A DNA stretch of 64,000 nt from Nitrobacter sp039808345 (GTDB lineage Bacteria; Pseudomonadota; Alphaproteobacteria; Rhizobiales; Xanthobacteraceae). The translations under genes and the position numbers were made by a program. The notes under the pieces are model-generated. The model was given only the letters and a program-made list of their open reading frames with translations. It ran no database searches and had not been told where the DNA came from. Location: positions 2,418,001 to 2,482,000 of the forward strand of contig NZ_CP181167.1 in NCBI RefSeq assembly GCF_047824785.1. The letters run 5' to 3'. This document shows, in pieces, positions 43,537 to 51,538 of the stretch (its first letter is position 1; each line of letters begins with the position of its first letter).

Positions 43537-43817
43537 TGTTCATCACCTGCCTTTCCACTTCCATCCATCGCGTCGGCGGCATGCGGGCGGCGGTCGAGCC
43601 TTCCAACACGGTCGGTTGCCGACTGTCGCTGATGTTCAGCGGCATCGACGATGACGACGCGGAAAAGACGATCCACGTCTGGTTCGACGGCCCCGGTGCG
43701 CGCGAACGAGCATCCGCCTATGCCGCCGCGATCAACGCCGCCAACGAGAACACCAGCCTTGATGATGTCGATCGCGCTGTTGCTGCGGTCGCCGCTGAGA
43801 TCGGAGCGCCCCAATGA
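43536..43817 (+). CDS. Early prophage protein, unknown (93 aa)
   Basis: Starts at ATG 43536 (TGATG overlap). Contains VGCRLSLMFSGIDDDDAEKT and IHVWFDGPGARERASAYAAA. Acidic and mixed alpha/beta. Overlaps the next gene by ATGA. Unrecognised. Confidence 0.65.
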   Translation: MFITCLSTSIHRVGGMRAAVEPSNTVGCRLSLMFSGIDDDDAEKTIHVWFDGPGARERASAYAAAINAANENTSLDDVDRAVAAVAAEIGAPQ

Positions 43818-43984
43818 ATGTTTCCGACTACCTCCTGCGGAGCGCGATCAGCGCCAGCGAGGATATCCCCGAGCACTCCCGCCCCGAGTTTCTCAAATTC
43901 CTTTCGGACCAGCACCGTCTGGCAGCCGACCTAATAGCGAAAGCGTCTGTCGATGCTGAGCGATGCGGCCGGGTGCTCTCATGA
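43814..43984 (+). CDS. Early prophage protein, unknown (56 aa)
   Basis: A small acidic, helical protein (SDYLLRSAISASEDIPEHSR, PEFLKFLSDQHRLAADLIAK) embedded in the coupled operon by ATGA overlaps at both ends. No family recognised. Confidence 0.6.
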   Translation: MNVSDYLLRSAISASEDIPEHSRPEFLKFLSDQHRLAADLIAKASVDAERCGRVLS

Positions 43985-44103
43985 AAGAGCGAGAGACCGA
44001 GATCGTCGCCGTGACTGTGCCCGTGCTGGCCGAGGCCGTGGCCGTCATCCTGTTCATCATGGCCGCCGCGCTGTGGGCCGGCATCGGGAGCAACGCAATA
44101 TGA
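43981..44103 (+). CDS. Small membrane peptide (40 aa)
   Basis: ATGA overlaps at both ends. A short charged start (MKERETEIVAV) precedes a single helix (LAEAVAVILFIMAAALWAGI). Function unknown. Confidence 0.55.
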   Translation: MKERETEIVAVTVPVLAEAVAVILFIMAAALWAGIGSNAI

Positions 44104-44312
44104 GGGGTGAATTATCAGCACCTCAGCGTCGCTGCATCATTGATGCGACGATTGACCCGCTGCGGCCATACCGTCGCGGATTCGCCCGCAGCAAAACAGG
44201 GCCATTCCACGATAAGCGCACTGTTTCCTCGCTGCTCAAGCAAGGCGCGCTCCGGCTCATCAACGAGCGCAACACCAAATTCTACGGATGCGTCACAGCG
44301 AGGGCTTCCTGA
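44100..44312 (+). CDS. Early prophage protein, basic (70 aa)
   Basis: Arg-rich (CIIDATIDPLRPYRRGFARS, VSSLLKQGALRLINERNTKF). The latter resembles a winged-helix-like segment and might bind nucleic acid. Coupled to its neighbours by overlapping stop/start codons. Confidence 0.6.
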   Translation: MRGELSAPQRRCIIDATIDPLRPYRRGFARSKTGPFHDKRTVSSLLKQGALRLINERNTKFYGCVTARAS

Positions 44313-44443
44313 TGGACCTCTCAATCGTTGTCCTGCTCGCCATCATCGCGTCGATCGCCGGGACGCTGCTTTGTGTCGCGATCGAGCACGACCGCGAGCA
44401 TTTTTACGACGACACTGAAAATCAGGTCGGGGGGCCGTTATGA
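44312..44443 (+). CDS. Small membrane peptide (43 aa)
   Basis: Begins by TGATG overlap and ends by ATGA overlap with the nuclease gene. One helix (LSIVVLLAIIASIAGTLLCV), then acidic EHDREHFYDDTENQ. Unrecognised. Confidence 0.55.
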   Translation: MDLSIVVLLAIIASIAGTLLCVAIEHDREHFYDDTENQVGGPL

Positions 44444-45390
44444 AGATCGACAAACCAGGAATTTTCCGCGACTTCTCGACGGATGACTATTTTGCCGATC
44501 CGACGCCATCCGCGTCGTTGTCGCAATCCGTCGCGAAAATTCTGATAGAGCAATCACCGCTTCACGCCAAGATGGCTCACCCGAAACTCGCCCCGCCCGT
44601 CGAGGATGACGAAGACGAGCCGGAGAAATACGTCAAGGCATTGGCGATCGGCAACGCGGCGCACAAGCTGATGCTCGGGCGCGGGAAGCAGATGGCCGTC
44701 GCCGACTTCGATAGCTGGCGAAAGAAAGAGGCTAAGGAATTCCGCGAGGACGCGATCCTGCATTGCCGCGAGCCGATCCTCGCCAAGCACTATGAGGCCG
44801 CCGAGCGCATGGTGCTCGCAGCGCGCGGGCAACTATCACAGATCGAGGGATGCGAGCGGGCTTTCCGCGAGGGTGACGCCGAGGTCGTAGTTGCTGCCTG
44901 CGAGGACGGCTTGTGGCTCCGCAGCATGATCGACTGGATTACGCCGGATTTGCGCGAAGTGTGGGACCTGAAAACCAGCGGGATGTCGGCCTCGCCGTAC
45001 AACACCGGCAAGCTCATGGCGTCGGCAGGTTGGCATGTCCAGGCTGCGATGCACGAACGGATTCTCGATGCGATCGATCCGCAGAACGCCGGCCGCCGTC
45101 GCTTCCTGTATGTGTGCCAGGAGAACGAAGCCCCCTACGCTCTGACCGTCAACGAGATAGGCGAGGCTGCGCTCACCATCGGCCGCAAGCAGATCGACTA
45201 CGCGGTCAATGTCTGGCGCCGGTGTCTCGAAACCGGATACTGGCCCGCCTATCCGCTCCGCATCATCCGGCCCGAGTTGCCGGCGTGGCACGAAACATCT
45301 TGGCTCAGCAGAGAAGTGGCCGAGGAAGATGTGCGGTTGAAGATCCCCGCGCGGAAAGATTTCGACCCGAAACTGATTATGGCGGGGTAA
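44440..45390 (+). CDS. PD-(D/E)XK exonuclease, RecE/DUF3799-like
   Basis: 316 residues. The N-terminal SASLSQSVAKILIEQSPLHAK and LAIGNAAHKLMLGRGK match phage exonuclease VIII-type proteins. The nuclease core has WLRSMIDWITPDLREVWDLKTSG, with the Asp and the D-x-K pair, and GWHVQAAMHERIL. It would degrade one DNA strand to create single strands for annealing or exchange. It is followed directly by a RecA-fold ATPase gene, a normal pairing in phage recombination modules. Confidence 0.8.
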   Translation: MKIDKPGIFRDFSTDDYFADPTPSASLSQSVAKILIEQSPLHAKMAHPKLAPPVEDDEDEPEKYVKALAIGNAAHKLMLGRGKQMAVADFDSWRKKEAKEFREDAILHCREPILAKHYEAAERMVLAARGQLSQIEGCERAFREGDAEVVVAACEDGLWLRSMIDWITPDLREVWDLKTSGMSASPYNTGKLMASAGWHVQAAMHERILDAIDPQNAGRRRFLYVCQENEAPYALTVNEIGEAALTIGRKQIDYAVNVWRRCLETGYWPAYPLRIIRPELPAWHETSWLSREVAEEDVRLKIPARKDFDPKLIMAG

Positions 45391-45392
45391 TC

Positions 45393-46361
45393 ATGAGCTT
45401 CACATTCGCACCAGCAAAACGAGAACATGTATCTCTGCTCATTGCGCTCGCGGGCGCATCTGGCAGCGGCAAGACATATAGCGCGCTTAGGCTCGCAAAT
45501 GGCATGGCCCCCAACGGCAAGATCGCGTTCATCGACACGGAGGCGCGTCGAGGCTTGCACTACGCTGACCAGTTTCAGTTTATCCACGCTGACATGCGGC
45601 CTCCGTTCCGGCCGGAGCGTTTCGTCGAGGGGATTCGAGCAGCCGAGGCCGCAGGCGCTGATGTCGTCGTCATCGACAGCTTTTCGATGGAATACGATGG
45701 CGAAGGCGGCATCATGGATTGGGCCGACGAGCTTGAGCGCGGCGGCACGAAGTCTCCCGGCAACTGGAAGGTGCCGAAGGGCGCTCACAAGAAGCTGATG
45801 AATGCGTTGCTGCAATGCCGGGCGTCTATCATCTTTTGCCTGCGCGCCGATGAGAAAATCCGGATCGGCAAGGACGAGCGAGGCAGGACCGTCGTCGAGC
45901 CGCTCGGCTGGATGCCGATTTGCGAGAAGAGATTCATTTTCGAAATGACGGCCAGCTTCACGCTGACGCCGGACCGCCCCGGCATTCCGAATTTCAACCT
46001 GCCGCACAAGCTACAGTCTCAGCACCGCGCCATGTTCTCGGACCGGGTGCCGATCGGAGAGGATGCCGGCAAGGCATTGGCTGATTGGGCGAGAGGCGGC
46101 AATCCAGTTTCGCCGGGCAATCAAGCGTCGGCGACGTCGGCCGCGTCGGATGCCGCACCGTCTGACGCGGCCGACGAACCGGATGAGAAGTCAGCAGCCG
46201 AGTGGGACATGGAGCTCGGCGAGGCGGCCAAGAAGGGCATGGCCGCATTGCAGGCGGTGTGGTCCTCCGTGCCGAAAGACGCGCAGAAAATCTGCAAGGC
46301 CGCGCTTGATACCCGACACAAAAAAACTGCGACCGACGCAGACCATCAGGTGCCGGCATGA
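45393..46361 (+). CDS. Sak4-like RecA-fold ATPase
   Basis: 322 residues. Walker A GASGSGKTYSAL (about 22-33), IAFIDTEARRG and Walker B DVVVIDSF are present. The arrangement matches phage single-strand annealing/exchange ATPases of the Sak4 type. A low-complexity Ala/Asp/Ser linker (ASATSAASDAAPSDAADEPD) joins a short C-terminal helical part. Placed next to the exonuclease, it should complete the recombination unit. Confidence 0.8.
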   Translation: MSFTFAPAKREHVSLLIALAGASGSGKTYSALRLANGMAPNGKIAFIDTEARRGLHYADQFQFIHADMRPPFRPERFVEGIRAAEAAGADVVVIDSFSMEYDGEGGIMDWADELERGGTKSPGNWKVPKGAHKKLMNALLQCRASIIFCLRADEKIRIGKDERGRTVVEPLGWMPICEKRFIFEMTASFTLTPDRPGIPNFNLPHKLQSQHRAMFSDRVPIGEDAGKALADWARGGNPVSPGNQASATSAASDAAPSDAADEPDEKSAAEWDMELGEAAKKGMAALQAVWSSVPKDAQKICKAALDTRHKKTATDADHQVPA

Positions 46362-46537
46362 ACTTTCAAGACCACGCAAACGACCTTTTCGAAACCTGGG
46401 ACCGTCGCCGCCACTTGGCTCCCGCGCTCCGGCTATGTGACGTGCCGCAGATGGATGACGCCGAGTTTGGTAGCGCCATCGAAGAACTTCGGGCGTTGAA
46501 GGATTCCGATCCGCAATGGCGGGAGGTAAGGCGATGA
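46358..46537 (+). CDS. Early prophage protein, acidic (59 aa)
   Basis: Starts by ATGA overlap with the ATPase gene and ends by ATGA overlap with the dCTP-deaminase gene. Helical and acidic (DHANDLFETWDRRRHLAP, DDAEFGSAIEELRALKDSDP). No family recognised. Confidence 0.6.
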   Translation: MNFQDHANDLFETWDRRRHLAPALRLCDVPQMDDAEFGSAIEELRALKDSDPQWREVRR

Positions 46538-46992
46538 TCCTTTCCGCACAATCTATTCGCGCGTTGCGGCCTGTCGAGCCTTTCTGTGAGCGCGGAGTGA
46601 TCCGTGGCAGAAGCTACGGCCTGTCGGTGTCCGGCTATGACATTCGCGTTACTGAAACCATCACACTCATGCCGGGGCAATTCTCGCTGGTATCGAGCGT
46701 CGAGCGGTTCACGATGCCGGACAACATTCTAGCTCTCGTGAAGGACAAAAGTTCATGGGCGCGTCTGGGGTTGTCGGTGTTCAATACGGTGATAGAGCCG
46801 GGATGGTGCGGGTATCTGACCTTGGAGTTGAAGAACCAAGGCAATCAGGGCTTCCGCATCGAAAGCGGCGATCCGATCGCGCAAATCCTGTTCCATCGCT
46901 TAGATGAGCCCGCCGAAAAGCCGTACTCCGGAAAATATCAAAACCAGCAATCCGGTCCTCAGCCTGCACAGTTTGAAGGTGATAGCCAATGA
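46534..46992 (+). CDS. dcd: dCTP deaminase
   Basis: 152 residues. Motifs SGYDIRVTETITLMPGQFSL, VKDKSSWARLGLSVFNTVIE, PGWCGYLTLELKNQG and IAQILFH are those of the trimeric dCTP deaminase/dUTPase fold. KSSWARLG carries the nucleotide-binding Ser/Arg and VIEPGW the Glu typical of Dcd. It would make dUMP precursor for dTTP synthesis during phage growth. It is shorter than E. coli Dcd (193 residues) but like many phage forms. Confidence 0.85.
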   Translation: MILSAQSIRALRPVEPFCERGVIRGRSYGLSVSGYDIRVTETITLMPGQFSLVSSVERFTMPDNILALVKDKSSWARLGLSVFNTVIEPGWCGYLTLELKNQGNQGFRIESGDPIAQILFHRLDEPAEKPYSGKYQNQQSGPQPAQFEGDSQ

Positions 46993-47201
46993 GCGTCCGC
47001 GTCCAACTCAGCGCCGGAGAGATCGAGGCGCTTTTGACGGCGCTAAACCCGGACGTGTTCGACGAGAGCACGGAAGAAGGGACGAAAGCTGCGGCACGTT
47101 GCCGACACGCGATGTTGAAGCTGAGCGCGCGGCTTAAGCGGCTGCAACGGGTGCAGGTGGCGAAGTTGAAGCGGATTGAAGGGGAGAAGCGTCATGGATG
47201 A
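46989..47201 (+). CDS. Early prophage protein, basic helical (70 aa)
   Basis: VQLSAGEIEALLTALNPDVF and RHAMLKLSARLKRLQRVQVA indicate a helical protein with a basic C-terminus. Overlapped by the next gene. Unrecognised. Confidence 0.55.
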   Translation: MSVRVQLSAGEIEALLTALNPDVFDESTEEGTKAAARCRHAMLKLSARLKRLQRVQVAKLKRIEGEKRHG

Positions 47202-47481
47202 TCGAGCAGAGCACACGGTAGGGCGCGTCCGCATACACCTTCAAGACCAAGGGCAAGATTTTCTTTGGTGGGATTTGGAAGACAATGATGACGACTACTC
47301 ATATCGCGTCGTTGATTGCGGACCATTCCAAGCGTGGTTCTGGAAGGATTACTTTGTCGCCAAGGACTCTGTGAAGAAGGGGCGGCAACCGCTCATCACC
47401 AAGGATCAGGTGAGTGCGTCACGTCTTAAATACCCGATCACTAAGATCGTCAAGAAAAGCCGCGCCACAGGTGAAGCATGA
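47194..47481 (+). CDS. Early prophage protein (95 aa)
   Basis: Begins at ATG 47194 inside the end of the previous gene. Contains VGRVRIHLQDQGQDFLWWDL and DCGPFQAWFWKDYFVAKDSV, then a basic end. Trp-rich and acidic in the centre. No family recognised. Confidence 0.6.
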   Translation: MDDRAEHTVGRVRIHLQDQGQDFLWWDLEDNDDDYSYRVVDCGPFQAWFWKDYFVAKDSVKKGRQPLITKDQVSASRLKYPITKIVKKSRATGEA

Positions 47482-48242
47482 CCGACACAACAGAGCGCGC
47501 GGAGTTGCTTGCAGAGCGCTCCGAACTGATAGCGAAGAACGAGGCCGCGACTTCGTGGGGGGCGGCAGCTGGCGCGCGATCCGAACGGATCAAGGAGATT
47601 GATCGGCAGTTAGCCGCCCTCCGTCGTGTTGCATCGCAGGATCAGAAGCCGCCACCGGCTGCGGGTTGGGACATCCCGGATCAGATCACGCCAGAACTGG
47701 CCTGTATCATGGAGAATTGCGACGGGCCTGAAATGCAGACCGGCGAGGCGGTCGCAGCTTTAGTCCGCGGCTATCAGCCGACCTGGACAAAGATTGTCGC
47801 AGCCCTCTCCCGTCAACCCGCTGCGGCAGAGACCAACGCCAGCGCAGAGGCGCGGTTGATGGTCATCGACGAGTGTTCGGACGCGCTTGGATACCGACGC
47901 GAGTATCTACGCACACTACTCTCCGCACACCCCCACGCCAGCGATTGCGATAAGCAGGGGGAGACGAGACCCGCCAATTGCCGGTTTCGATTACAGGATG
48001 AGGGCAAGTCGTATCCGCGATCAAGCTGCTCTGCTTGCGGGAAGAATATTGCTACCGGTCTCGGCAATAGATGCAAGGAAAGCCCCTCAGACCGCACCGC
48101 TGATGTGACGGTAAAGGTGCGTTCGGCCATCAATGGGATTTACGGACTTCGCTTCTGCCAATTTTCAGGCGGTCACCAAGAAGACAGCATCGAAAAGGCA
48201 ATAAAGAAGATCGTCGCGATTGTTGAGGAGCCACGCCCATGA
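47478..48242 (+). CDS. Early prophage protein with Cys-rich segment (254 aa)
   Basis: The N-terminal half is helical and charged (AELLAERSELIAKNEAATSW, SERIKEIDRQLAALRRVASQ). The middle has SSCSACGKNIATGLGNRC, a possible zinc site. Overlaps both neighbours by ATGA. No family known. Confidence 0.6.
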   Translation: MTDTTERAELLAERSELIAKNEAATSWGAAAGARSERIKEIDRQLAALRRVASQDQKPPPAAGWDIPDQITPELACIMENCDGPEMQTGEAVAALVRGYQPTWTKIVAALSRQPAAAETNASAEARLMVIDECSDALGYRREYLRTLLSAHPHASDCDKQGETRPANCRFRLQDEGKSYPRSSCSACGKNIATGLGNRCKESPSDRTADVTVKVRSAINGIYGLRFCQFSGGHQEDSIEKAIKKIVAIVEEPRP

Positions 48243-48739
48243 CAGCACCGAGCATCAAAGAGGCGTTGGAGCTTAAGCCCTGTCCTTTCTGTGGCGGTAG
48301 CGATGTTGTCTGCTGCGATCAAGGGGACGACGATTTCGCGGTAACGTGCAAATCGTGTGGTGTGTCGTCAAGGTTTGACGACGATAAGTCCAAGGCTGTT
48401 GCAGCATGGAACACTCGCGCCACCTTGCAGCCCTCCGGCGACAGGCGGGGAGCGATTGCGCAGGCTCTCGCTGAGAAATGGCCCGGCGACTACATGCAGG
48501 GTGATGACGAATGCGAGCGCGAACCCAACGCGCTGGCATATGAGACGGCAGACGCCGCCATCCTCGCATCCGGCCTTGTGCAGGACGAGGCGGCGATCCG
48601 TGCCGACGAGCGGGAGCGATGTGCAAAGTTGGTGGAGTGTGATTGCTGCGATGTGTGTGGGGAAAGCCCAGGGTTCCCGAAATGCGCTAATGAGATCGCC
48701 GCCGCCATCCGCTCCGCCCGCAACGGGGGTGAGTCATGA
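48239..48739 (+). CDS. Lar-like restriction-alleviation protein
   Basis: 166 residues. LKPCPFCGGSDVVCCDQGDD and VTCKSCGVSSRFDDDKSKAV followed by AAWNTR match the Lar zinc-ribbon family, which lessens type I restriction of phage DNA in known examples. The C-terminal half (REPNALAYETADAAILASG, CDCCDVCGESPGFPKC) is a separate extension found in many phage Lar-like proteins. Whether this one alleviates restriction is not proven. Confidence 0.75.
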   Translation: MTAPSIKEALELKPCPFCGGSDVVCCDQGDDDFAVTCKSCGVSSRFDDDKSKAVAAWNTRATLQPSGDRRGAIAQALAEKWPGDYMQGDDECEREPNALAYETADAAILASGLVQDEAAIRADERERCAKLVECDCCDVCGESPGFPKCANEIAAAIRSARNGGES

Positions 48740-49071
48740 GGCTGACGGAGAACGATATAGCCGGTCTTTGTGGCAGCGAGAAAGCGGCAAAGCGATCTGC
48801 GCGCACCCACCATAGGCAAAAACCTCATCGCTCGAAAATTCTCCTATTATTGAGGATGATCGACGCCGCTCATGGCGAGATCGATGCGTCGGATGAAAAG
48901 CATAGTCTGTTGAATTATTTTTGCGGTGACTACGAGCCGACCGACACATTCAACGAAGCATCCCGGCTCGGATACATCCGAGTGACGCACAACGACATTT
49001 TCGAGACTTCAACCGCGTTCCTGACGGAATCTGGCCGCGCCGCACTCGCCCAATCCGTGGAGAAAAAGTGA
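48736..49071 (+). CDS. Early prophage protein (111 aa)
   Basis: ATGA and TGATG couplings on both sides. KILLLLRMIDAAHGEIDASD and FNEASRLGYIRVTHNDIFE, TAFLTESGRAALAQ give a winged-helix-like impression, but no family is identified. Confidence 0.6.
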   Translation: MRLTENDIAGLCGSEKAAKRSARTHHRQKPHRSKILLLLRMIDAAHGEIDASDEKHSLLNYFCGDYEPTDTFNEASRLGYIRVTHNDIFETSTAFLTESGRAALAQSVEKK

Positions 49072-49241
49072 TGCGTAAGTGGTCATTGCGAAAGATTTGC
49101 ATTCACGCGGCGCTCAACTTCCAAAACCCGCTCGGATGGCTTGTGGGTGACGAGTTTTTGTATCGATGCTTTTGCGGTCAAAGCCTGCACCTAGACGCAC
49201 GTTTGGAATCCGAGGACGCCAGCAGAGGGAGGGGCGAGTGA
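49071..49241 (+). CDS. Early prophage protein (56 aa)
   Basis: Coupled at both ends (TGATG). Contains ICIHAALNFQNPLGWLVGDE and YRCFCGQSLHLDAR with a CxC pair. Unrecognised. Confidence 0.55.
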   Translation: MRKWSLRKICIHAALNFQNPLGWLVGDEFLYRCFCGQSLHLDARLESEDASRGRGE

Positions 49242-49609
49242 TGTTTTGGTTCGACCACAAGATTTTCGGTAACGGCTTCGGCCTCAGGTCGCCTCATTTC
49301 GATAACCGCTTCTATTGGTTGAGCGGGAGGCTTTACACGTGGGTCGGGGGGTTCGGGGCTCAGTTGCAAAGCATCCAATGGACACACCCGAATGCGGGCG
49401 AAGAGCGCATCATTGCAGGTAAAAGATTTAAGCCATTGCACTCCACTCGCGTATTCCTTTGGCTGTGGCGAGACAAGCTGTTTTCGATACCAACTCCTGT
49501 AAGCCGCGTTTGCGTCGCATGGTCATGGGTTGACTTGCCCGATGACCTAGACGCCGCAAACGCTGCTCTGCGCGAGTTGAAAAACAAGATAGGAGACTAT
49601 TCCCCATGA
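49241..49609 (+). CDS. Early prophage protein, Trp-rich (122 aa)
   Basis: Starts at ATG 49241 behind GAGGGAGGGGCGAG. Aromatic-rich (WFDHKIFGNGFGLRSPHFDN, RFYWLSGRLYTWVGGFGAQL, VCVAWSWVDLPDDLD). No family recognised. Overlaps the next gene by ATGA. Confidence 0.6.
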   Translation: MFWFDHKIFGNGFGLRSPHFDNRFYWLSGRLYTWVGGFGAQLQSIQWTHPNAGEERIIAGKRFKPLHSTRVFLWLWRDKLFSIPTPVSRVCVAWSWVDLPDDLDAANAALRELKNKIGDYSP

Positions 49610-49947
49610 CCACCCCGCGCGATGACATTGCTGGGCTAAGTGAGAGGCTGCGAAGAACGCTTCCGGGCATCGCGCAAGAGGAAACCGGCGGTGATAATCT
49701 CGCGATCTTGCTGGCATCCTATTTCGAGCCCGGTATTGAAGACGACATGCTGGACGACAGCGGTACGTGGAAGCAAGGAGCGATTGACGCCTGCGACCGC
49801 GTTCTAGATGCAATCCATGCGCATTACGCCACCGCAATCGACGCGCTGCAACGGCAAACCACCCGCCTCCAGCAAGAGCGCGACGAGGCGTATGAGCTGG
49901 CGGCCGCCATCCGCCGTCTCGCCGGGCCTGAGAAGGAGGGGAAATGA
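49606..49947 (+). CDS. Early prophage protein, coiled coil (113 aa)
   Basis: Acidic helical protein; the C-terminal half is a likely coiled coil (IDALQRQTTRLQQERDEAYE). Overlaps both neighbours. Unrecognised. Confidence 0.6.
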   Translation: MTTPRDDIAGLSERLRRTLPGIAQEETGGDNLAILLASYFEPGIEDDMLDDSGTWKQGAIDACDRVLDAIHAHYATAIDALQRQTTRLQQERDEAYELAAAIRRLAGPEKEGK

Positions 49948-50402
49948 AAGAGCCTGTTGACCACATCATTCGTCCATCGCTCCCCTGGCGTCGCGACATC
50001 GGGATTACCGAGTGCGGCTACGATGCCACGAAGGTTAAGGCGATCACGCGACAGTCGTTCTTTGAGAGAGAACGGAGCCTTGGTAAGCAGCGATGCGCCA
50101 TGCTGACGTGCATGACGTGCTCGGATACGACGAAGCGATATGGAACGTGGGAGGATGACCCGCGCGCAGCAATCGGCCGCGAAGTGACGTGGGAGCGCGG
50201 CGAATATTGGGGGCGAGGCCGCAGCGACCGGGGGACGCTCCTCAAGGAGGAGTTGTTGGCAATAGAAGCTCTGATAGAGGCGCACCGAGAAGAATTCGAC
50301 GCGACTATTCAAGAAAACAGGCAGCGTCGTGAATGGATCGAGAAGAAGGCCGCGCTGAAACAAAAGCCGCCGCCAAAGCCGGACAGACTTCCTTCGCTTT
50401 GA
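49944..50402 (+). CDS. Early prophage protein (152 aa)
   Basis: TECGYDATKVKAITRQSFFE, a Cys cluster CAMLTCMTCSDTTKR that may hold zinc, and a charged helical C-terminus (ELLAIEALIEAHREEFDATI). Coupled to the previous gene by ATGA. Function unknown. Confidence 0.6.
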   Translation: MKEPVDHIIRPSLPWRRDIGITECGYDATKVKAITRQSFFERERSLGKQRCAMLTCMTCSDTTKRYGTWEDDPRAAIGREVTWERGEYWGRGRSDRGTLLKEELLAIEALIEAHREEFDATIQENRQRREWIEKKAALKQKPPPKPDRLPSL

Positions 50403-50416
50403 TAGGATCCGATCTT

Positions 50417-50782
50417 ATGACACTCTCCCCGAGAGCCATCGAGGCTGCGATAGAAGAATACCGGGGTGGCGGGTCATGCTGCTCTGAAGATGCAATGCGA
50501 GCAGCTATTGAATCCGCGCTCGCCGTGGATGGGCTGTGCTTGGTGCCGAAGGAGCCGACAGCGAAGATGATTGCAGCGGCATTCCCGACAGAGGGAGAGC
50601 GCCCGCCGCCAGACGATATGAAGATCGGCGCGGAAGCCATTCTGATCTTAGAGGGCGGACGGGACTGCGGCTCAATAACCGGCCCTGCTGTTATCGAGGC
50701 CGCATCGATGTGCAAGGACTATCGGAAAATGCTCGCCGCCGCATCTGACGGGGATTCCCCGCGCAAGACGGAGGGGAAATGA
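50417..50782 (+). CDS. Early prophage protein (121 aa)
   Basis: Start chosen at ATG 50417, 15 bases after the previous stop. LSPRAIEAAIEEYRGGGSCC and VPKEPTAKMIAAAFPTEGER resemble segments common in small phage proteins of alphaproteobacteria. Function unknown. Ends by ATGA overlap. Confidence 0.6.
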   Translation: MTLSPRAIEAAIEEYRGGGSCCSEDAMRAAIESALAVDGLCLVPKEPTAKMIAAAFPTEGERPPPDDMKIGAEAILILEGGRDCGSITGPAVIEAASMCKDYRKMLAAASDGDSPRKTEGK

Positions 50783-50979
50783 GCCTTCGGTCTGTAAAAA
50801 CAAGTCGCGCGGCCTATTGCTCTTTTTGCGGGAAAGAGCGGGGCGAGGTCCTTTATCTCGTAGCCGGACCAGATGTCCACATCTGCAATGAATGTGTCGA
50901 AGCCGCTAGAAAAGTCGGTTCGGAAATGCTCGGGCCCAACGTCGTTGTTCTCGCTTCTGCTTCTCAGGAGACGCCATGA
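50779..50979 (+). CDS. ClpX-type zinc-finger mini-protein
   Basis: 66 residues. AAYCSFCGKERGEVLYLVAG followed by VHICNECVEAARKV is the C4 zinc-binding domain of ClpX (CxxC...CxxC with EC V pattern), without any AAA+ ATPase. In ClpX this domain dimerises and docks adaptors and some substrates. A free-standing copy could bind ClpX or its adaptors, an inference only. Confidence 0.8.
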   Translation: MSLRSVKTSRAAYCSFCGKERGEVLYLVAGPDVHICNECVEAARKVGSEMLGPNVVVLASASQETP

Positions 50980-51188
50980 CGAGGGGGATGATCAGGCTTT
51001 GGCGGTGGATTGGTGCCAAGATGTTCGCCGCTGGATGGCGAATGCAGTCAGTCGGGTTGCGCCGACGCCTTTCCCTCATGATGGAAGTTGGCCGTATGTG
51101 GGCTGACGAAAACTCCGACATCATGGAGCGCGCTGCCAAGGGCGAGCACATGACCATCAAAATATGCGTTGATGCGGAGGTGGAATGA
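50976..51188 (+). CDS. Early prophage protein, basic amphipathic (70 aa)
   Basis: Arg/Trp-rich start (MIRLWRWIGAKMFAAGWRMQ) that could associate with membrane, then a helical region. Coupled at both ends by ATGA. Unrecognised. Confidence 0.55.
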   Translation: MTRGMIRLWRWIGAKMFAAGWRMQSVGLRRRLSLMMEVGRMWADENSDIMERAAKGEHMTIKICVDAEVE

Positions 51189-51538
51189 GCCGTACCCCTG
51201 CCAGCAAAGTTCGTGAGCGCGGCAACGTCAACGACGCCGTTGCGATCTTGGGACTTGAGCCGAGAACGGTGCGGGACATGGCCGCTCGTGGCCAGTTGCC
51301 CGGAGCCGCCAAACCGCGTGGGACATGGACATTCAATCTTGATAGCCTTCGGGCCTTTGTTCTGGAACGTGAGAGGCAGGCATGCCAAAGCGCAAGGCTC
51401 CGAAGGGCTGTTTCTGGCGGAACGGCACCCTCTATGGGCGTGTTCAAACCGGCGGCGTCGACGTCAAGTGGTCGCTACGAACAGACGATCCAGCGATTGC
51501 GCGAAGCCGCCGCAAGGCGGAGCGAGCCCGCGCGGTAG
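51185..51538 (+). CDS. Excisionase-like HTH protein
   Basis: 117 residues. NVNDAVAILGLEPRTVRDMAARGQLPGAAKPRGTW-type winged helix (MerR/AlpA/Xis class), then NLDSLRAFVLERER. Located immediately before the integrase, it is likely the recombination directionality factor. Its last 157 bases overlap the integrase gene in another frame, so the C-terminal third (about residues 66-117) is low-constraint sequence. Confidence 0.7.
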   Translation: MSRTPASKVRERGNVNDAVAILGLEPRTVRDMAARGQLPGAAKPRGTWTFNLDSLRAFVLERERQACQSARLRRAVSGGTAPSMGVFKPAASTSSGRYEQTIQRLREAAARRSEPAR

